A DNA stretch of 64,000 nt, from NCBI RefSeq assembly GCF_011045025.1, contig NZ_JAAKZX010000014.1:22879-86878 (forward strand), given 5' to 3'. Source of the DNA: Streptomyces ureilyticus (GTDB taxonomy: Bacteria; Actinomycetota; Actinomycetes; Streptomycetales; Streptomycetaceae). Of this stretch, positions 59,099-64,000 are shown piece after piece (the stretch's first letter is position 1; every line of letters begins with the position of its first letter). Made by a program: the position numbers and the translations under genes. Below the pieces are notes generated by a model. It saw only the letters and a program-made list of their open reading frames with translations, was not told the origin of the DNA and made no database searches.

Positions 59099-59476
59099 AT
59101 GGAACTTCCACTTACTTACACCCTCTTCACCCATGCCGTCGTGACTTCGCCCAAGGTCTGCCGGGACTTCGTGCGCTCCACTCTGGAGACGCTGGGGCTG
59201 GGCGAACTCGCCGAGACGGCTGCGCTGTGCACCTCCGAGTTGGTGACGAACGTGCACCGGTACGCGGAGGGTGACGTGCACCTGCGCGCGGCCGTCGAGG
59301 CCACTCACGTCCGCGTCGCCGTGTATGACGGCAACGTGCAGTTGCCATCTCCCCGCCGGGCGTCGGCCGGGGATGACGGCGGGCGGGGTCTGTTCCTCGT
59401 CACCGCGCTGTCGGACGTATGCGGGGTGACGCCGACGGAGGGTGGAAAAGGGGTGTGGTTCCAGCTCAATCGGTGA
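59099..59476 (+). CDS. Anti-sigma-type HATPase (GHKL) regulatory protein
   Basis: A 125-residue ATP-binding protein like RsbW/SpoIIAB and the many Streptomyces GHKL regulators. The N box ELVTNVHRYA (about 48-57), G1-like VAVYDGN and G2-like GGRGLFLV are present, so ATP binding is likely. The ATG at 59099 has GGAGG 8 bases upstream. Together with the divergent XRE and DUF397 genes it forms the common WhiJ-type set. It could also serve as the missing kinase partner of the STAS protein 3 kb away, which is speculation. Confidence 0.88.
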   Translation: MELPLTYTLFTHAVVTSPKVCRDFVRSTLETLGLGELAETAALCTSELVTNVHRYAEGDVHLRAAVEATHVRVAVYDGNVQLPSPRRASAGDDGGRGLFLVTALSDVCGVTPTEGGKGVWFQLNR

Positions 59477-59758
59477 CGACGCTCGGCGTCGGCCGGACGG
59501 CCGCGCGCGGCGTGGTGTACCGCCCTGTGGGGCTGCTGCCAGGACGTGTACGCATCACAGGCCCATGGCGCCTATGGCTTCGTAAGTGACGTGCGTTTGG
59601 GCAGCATTTGATGATCACAGGGTCGGAAAATGTCGATGAGAACTGACGCCGGTCAGGTGGTCCCGTCCTCGGTGCCGTCGTGATGGCCGGCATCGGAGGG
59701 TGTCAAGGATCAGCGAAGTAGGCTCCTGCCTACGGGTGCGTTCTTACCGTTCCTGATC

Positions 59759-60076
59759 TTGGTTGCGATCCTCGCAGCGGTCCTGGGCTTCTTCGCGTGG
59801 CTGGCATCACGTATTCGTCGCCGGGGTCTCGCAGGTGGGGCCATGAGTGCAGCCTTGGCCTCATATGAGGAGGCGTTCCGTATCACGGCTCACGAATCTC
59901 ACGTTGAGATCCGAGCCCGAGCGGAGTGCAAGGCACCGATCCTGTCGCCTGACGATCACTGGGGGCGAAGCCCTGGTGAAGCCGGTCCTGCGGGGGCAGA
60001 GGATCGTCGGCCGCGTTCTCGCCGGTCACGACGGGGCCCTGACCGCTGGATCGATCGACTGAGGCGCGGTCGCTGA
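59759..60076 (+). CDS. Small membrane protein, uncertain ends
   Basis: A frame of 105 residues with one N-terminal hydrophobic segment (about 2-18) followed by basic residues and a helical stretch (SAALASYEEAFRITAHES). The start is a TTG without a clear ribosome site, and hydrophobic sequence continues upstream in frame without a good start codon. After about residue 70 the frame becomes Arg-rich and unconvincing while another frame reads more protein-like, so a frameshift is possible. Family unrecognised. Confidence 0.4.
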   Translation: MVAILAAVLGFFAWLASRIRRRGLAGGAMSAALASYEEAFRITAHESHVEIRARAECKAPILSPDDHWGRSPGEAGPAGAEDRRPRSRRSRRGPDRWIDRLRRGR

Positions 60077-60079
60077 CCA

Positions 60080-60400
60080 GTGGACACGGTGTTGGTGGCT
60101 GCGGGAGTAGTGGTTGCGCTGGGCGTCGCTGTGTTCCTGGCGGATCGTGTTCTGCTGGCGATGGAGGCGCGGGGATGGATCTACTGGCGCAAGACCAAGG
60201 GGCTGTCGTCCATCGGTGTCGACCTCATCCAGGAGGGTGACCCCGGGGCCCAAGCCGTCAAGCGCGCTATGGAACAAGAACGCGTGCGCAAGAACGTCAG
60301 GCCGGCAGAAGACCCGCCCCTCCGGGTGGACCTGGACGCCGGCACGGTGCACATTCGCCGCGCTGGTCGCGACGGGCAAGAGCAGGCGCCTCCGACTTGA
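60080..60400 (+). CDS. Small membrane-anchored protein, DUF6191-like
   Basis: A 106-residue product starting at a GTG 3 bases after the previous frame. It has one hydrophobic segment (about 4-28) and then ARGWIYWRKTKG, which resembles the DUF6191 family of Streptomyces small membrane proteins from memory. The tail is charged and hydrophilic. Probably translated with the preceding gene. Function unknown. Confidence 0.5.
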   Translation: MDTVLVAAGVVVALGVAVFLADRVLLAMEARGWIYWRKTKGLSSIGVDLIQEGDPGAQAVKRAMEQERVRKNVRPAEDPPLRVDLDAGTVHIRRAGRDGQEQAPPT

Positions 60401-60457
60401 CAGCCTCCTGAGCCGACAAATGCGGCTCCTGCCGAGTAAGGGCCTGGTGGTGCGACG

Positions 60458-60590
60458 TCACCCGGAGGCATCTTGTGCCGCGGCCCGGGCCTGGGTAAGG
60501 GCCAGGCGGTAGGAGTTGGTACCGGTCTGGATCGGGTTGCCGCCGAAGGTGAGCCGGTCGACGATGGCCGCGCAGAGCCGGGGACACCAT
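60458..60590 (-). pseudogene. 3' remnant of an IstB-like (IS21-type) ATP-binding gene
   Basis: The minus strand encodes CAAIVDRLTFGGNPIQTG then NSYRLALTQAR before a stop, matching the characteristic C-terminus of IstB-like transposition helper proteins (AAIVDRLTF, ETGTDSYRLA). Upstream sequence in the same frame is not IstB, and no istA or terminal repeats are seen. It is therefore a truncated insertion-sequence fossil. Confidence 0.7.
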
Positions 60591-61083
60591 CGTCGGCCGA
60601 CCGGACCCCGACAGTCGCGGGTTCCACGACGCTCTCCCGACGGCACGGAGACTGCCTGGTCGGCGTAGTGCGCGTCACATCCCAGGGCCTCTGGATCTTG
60701 CTCGCCGGTGACATGACGCACAGGCGATTTGTCCGGTACTAGGGCGAGTAGTGGTGGCGCACTGCGGGGCAAAACGGACCTTTGGGTCGGTGGGTGGAGT
60801 GGGGTCTCGGGGGTGGTCGGGCCCGGCTCGGAGGAGTGGGCTCAGGGCGTAAGCGGACGGCTGTGAAGTGGGGTTAAACCAGACTTTCAGCAGGAAACGC
60901 GGAGGATCCAATATAGGACGGTGATCGTGTCAAGAAGGAGGAAGTTTCAGAGTCAAGTACGACTTCGAGTCGTAGATGAGCCCTTTGTGGGACATAGGCA
61001 TCACGGGCTACCAATGGACGCATCGCCCGGCGCACCGACAGCGCGTCGGGTGTGTTCGTGCCCGTCACCCGGAGGTAGTCCCC
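60591..61083. other. Non-coding stretch between the IstB remnant and the M23 peptidase gene
   Basis: No convincing gene is seen in 490 bases. The second half is AT-richer and holds a perfect hairpin TACGACT-TCG-AGTCGTA (60958-60974), and GGAGG (61071-61075) is the peptidase ribosome site. The peptidase promoter and a leader of up to about 150 bases are probably here. I saw no match to the ydaO/c-di-AMP riboswitch, which often precedes such genes in actinobacteria. Confidence 0.5.
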
Positions 61084-61698
61084 ATGTCGCTGCGCATCAC
61101 CAAGTCCCACGTTCTCGGTACGTCCCCGCTCCGTGCCCGGGCGGCCGTCCTGGCCGCCGGGCTGGGGGTGTCGGTCGCGCTGGGGGCCGGGGTCGCGGTC
61201 GCCGCCGGTGGTGAGGCGAGCGCCGGGGCGGTGCAGCCGGCCGCTGTCCAGGAGGCTGCCGCCAAGAAGGCGGCGAAGCCTTCCTGGGTCGACCCGGTCA
61301 AGAAGTACAAGCTCTCCGCCAGCTACGCCCAGGCCGGCAACATGTGGAACTCCATCCACTCCGGCCAGGACTTCGCCGTCCCCTCCGGCTCCAAGGTCTT
61401 CGCCACGCACGGCGGCACCGTCGTCAAGGCGGGCGGCAACGGCGCCGGTGACGGGCCCGCGTACGGCAACGCCGTCGTCATCAAGCACGGCAACGGCACC
61501 TACTCCCAGTACGCCCACCTGTCGCGCGTCCAGGTGAAGGTCGGCCAGATCGTCGGGACCGGTCAGCAGGTCGCGCTCTCCGGCAACACCGGCAACTCCA
61601 GCGGTCCGCACCTGCACTTCGAGATCCGTACGTCCCCCAACTACGGCTCCGCGATAGACCCCGTGCGCTTCCTGCGCACCAAGGGCGTAACCCTCTAA
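61084..61698 (+). CDS. Secreted M23-family peptidoglycan metallopeptidase
   Basis: A 204-residue exported LytM/M23 endopeptidase cutting peptidoglycan cross-links. A signal peptide covers about 1-41 (basic start, hydrophobic core at 19-40, Ala-rich cleavage region). The catalytic domain has H and D in SIHSGQDFAVPSG (HxxxD), and HLHFEIRT (HxH) near the end, all zinc ligands present. GGAGG lies 8 bases before the ATG. No LysM or other wall-binding domain is present. A terminator follows. Confidence 0.93.
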   Translation: MSLRITKSHVLGTSPLRARAAVLAAGLGVSVALGAGVAVAAGGEASAGAVQPAAVQEAAAKKAAKPSWVDPVKKYKLSASYAQAGNMWNSIHSGQDFAVPSGSKVFATHGGTVVKAGGNGAGDGPAYGNAVVIKHGNGTYSQYAHLSRVQVKVGQIVGTGQQVALSGNTGNSSGPHLHFEIRTSPNYGSAIDPVRFLRTKGVTL

Positions 61699-61712
61699 GG
61701 ACGCGTAAGCGA

Positions 61713-61736
61713 CGAAGGGTCCTTCAGGACCCTTCG
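61713..61736. terminator. Terminator shared by the M23 and TetR genes
   Basis: An 11-bp perfect stem CGAAGGGTCCT/AGGACCCTTCG with a 2-base centre. It lies 14 bases after the peptidase stop and overlaps the last codons of the convergent tetR-type gene. Confidence 0.75.
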
Positions 61737-62305
61737 GGAGCGTCGTGGGTCCGGGTGATCAGTTCGGTGGCGACCTCGAGGACGGCCTTGCGCTTCTCCT
61801 CGGGGTCGCCTTCGAGGTCCCTGAGGGCGAACAGCCCGGCGTGGATGGAGAACAGGGCGGTGACGCAGCGGACCTGGTCGGTCATGGTGGCGTCCGGCTC
61901 CCTGAGCAGGTCCACCATGCGGAGCATGCGTTCCTTGAAGTCCTCGCCGGAGCGCAGTTCGCGCACGGTCGCCTGGTTCTCCTGCATGAAGCGGAACAGG
62001 GGGGCCGCGTCGGTGAGGGCCTCGCTGTAGCGGTTGAGGATCTCGCGCTTCGTCTCGAGGGCGCGCGGCTGCTGCTTGCCCCACTCGATCAGCTCGTCCA
62101 TCGGCTTCGTCAGATCCTGGAAGAGGCTGATGAGGATGTCTTCCTTGGACTTGAAGTGGTAGTAGAGCGCCGCCTTCGTGACGTTCAGCCGCTCCGCGAT
62201 CTCGCGCAGGGACGTCTTCTCGTAGCCCTGCTCGGCGAAGAGTTCGAGGGCCACGTCCTGGATGCGCTGGCGGGTGTCTCCGCGTTGCTGCCTGCTGGCG
62301 CCCAT
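61724..62305 (-). CDS. TetR-family transcriptional regulator
   Basis: A 193-residue repressor with an N-terminal TetR helix-turn-helix (about 13-58; DVALELFAEQGYEKTSLREIAERLNVTKAALYYHF split across it) and a helical ligand-binding domain. It is divergent from the MFS exporter, with a 20-bp perfect palindrome between, the standard layout for a drug-responsive repressor/exporter pair. Confidence 0.92.
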   Translation of the reverse strand: MGASRQQRGDTRQRIQDVALELFAEQGYEKTSLREIAERLNVTKAALYYHFKSKEDILISLFQDLTKPMDELIEWGKQQPRALETKREILNRYSEALTDAAPLFRFMQENQATVRELRSGEDFKERMLRMVDLLREPDATMTDQVRCVTALFSIHAGLFALRDLEGDPEEKRKAVLEVATELITRTHDAPEGS

Positions 62306-62364
62306 CGTGGCTGCTCCTCGGGGTTCATGGTGGGTAAAGAAAAACTTACTTGACGCCCGGCTAG

Positions 62365-64000
<1,636 letters not shown>

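Noticed and set aside
60473..60742. Plus-strand frame of 89 codons over the IstB remnant
   Set aside because: The minus strand carries the recognisable IstB C-terminus; the plus frame is Gly/Arg/Val-rich without features.
60600..61083. ydaO (c-di-AMP) riboswitch before the M23 peptidase
   Set aside because: Looked for because such genes often have one; the conserved sequence blocks were not found.

Overview
The window is chromosomal DNA from a Streptomyces-like actinomycete. The evidence is very high GC with G/C-ending codons, frequent GTG starts, stop/start overlaps (ATGA, GTGA), and families typical of the genus: Lsr2, DUF397 with an XRE regulator and a HATPase, DUF3180, and DUF2520 next to panC. 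From memory the gene order from inorganic pyrophosphatase to clpC matches the S. coelicolor core chromosome; no search was possible here.

Region 1 (1-8.4 kb, accessory) is one leftward defence-type operon: an Abi_2-like protein with a HEPN-type motif, a helix-turn-helix/methylase-like protein with a specificity-like tail, and a type I restriction-modification set hsdM-hsdS-hsdR. hsdR runs off the left edge. The spacer upstream of the abi gene holds three inverted repeats. Region 2 (8.4-16.1 kb) has a DinB-like protein, a PadR regulator with two operator-like palindromes before an ABC drug exporter, glutamate decarboxylase, a DedA membrane protein and a ThrE-type exporter.

Region 3 (16.1-28 kb) is housekeeping: ppa, a D,D-carboxypeptidase, a DUF2342 metalloprotease, then tilS-hpt-ftsH and the folate genes folE, folK, folB and folP. 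Region 4 (28-38 kb) carries a coiled-coil membrane protein, two bacterial PH-domain proteins, an orphan NuoD convergent with a MidA/NDUFAF7-type methyltransferase, a NarL-type two-component pair, a TmrB-like ATPase and a threonine-aldolase-type enzyme. Region 5 (38.4-44 kb) is a cofactor operon, DUF2520-panC-nadB-nadC-coaX, linking pantothenate/CoA and NAD synthesis. Region 6 (44-50.5 kb) has small proteins, a BlaI regulator, a short N-acetylglutamate synthase, lsr2, clpC with ClgR-like and SigR-like sites upstream, and an exported HAD phosphatase.

Region 7 (50.6-61 kb) is accessory: a NACHT-LRR protein, a carboxylesterase, a STAS anti-anti-sigma factor with an early TTA codon facing an XRE regulator across three TGACA/TGTCA inverted repeats, a YhcG-type nuclease gene containing a 29-bp perfect palindrome with a decayed copy of the same segment nearby, a WhiJ-like XRE/DUF397/HATPase set, two small membrane proteins and an IstB transposition-protein remnant. 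Region 8 (61-64 kb) has a secreted M23 peptidase and a TetR/MFS exporter pair; the MFS gene runs off the right edge. No rRNA, tRNA or CRISPR array was seen. Two long genes at the edges (hsdR and the MFS exporter) were read directly from the nucleotide sequence.
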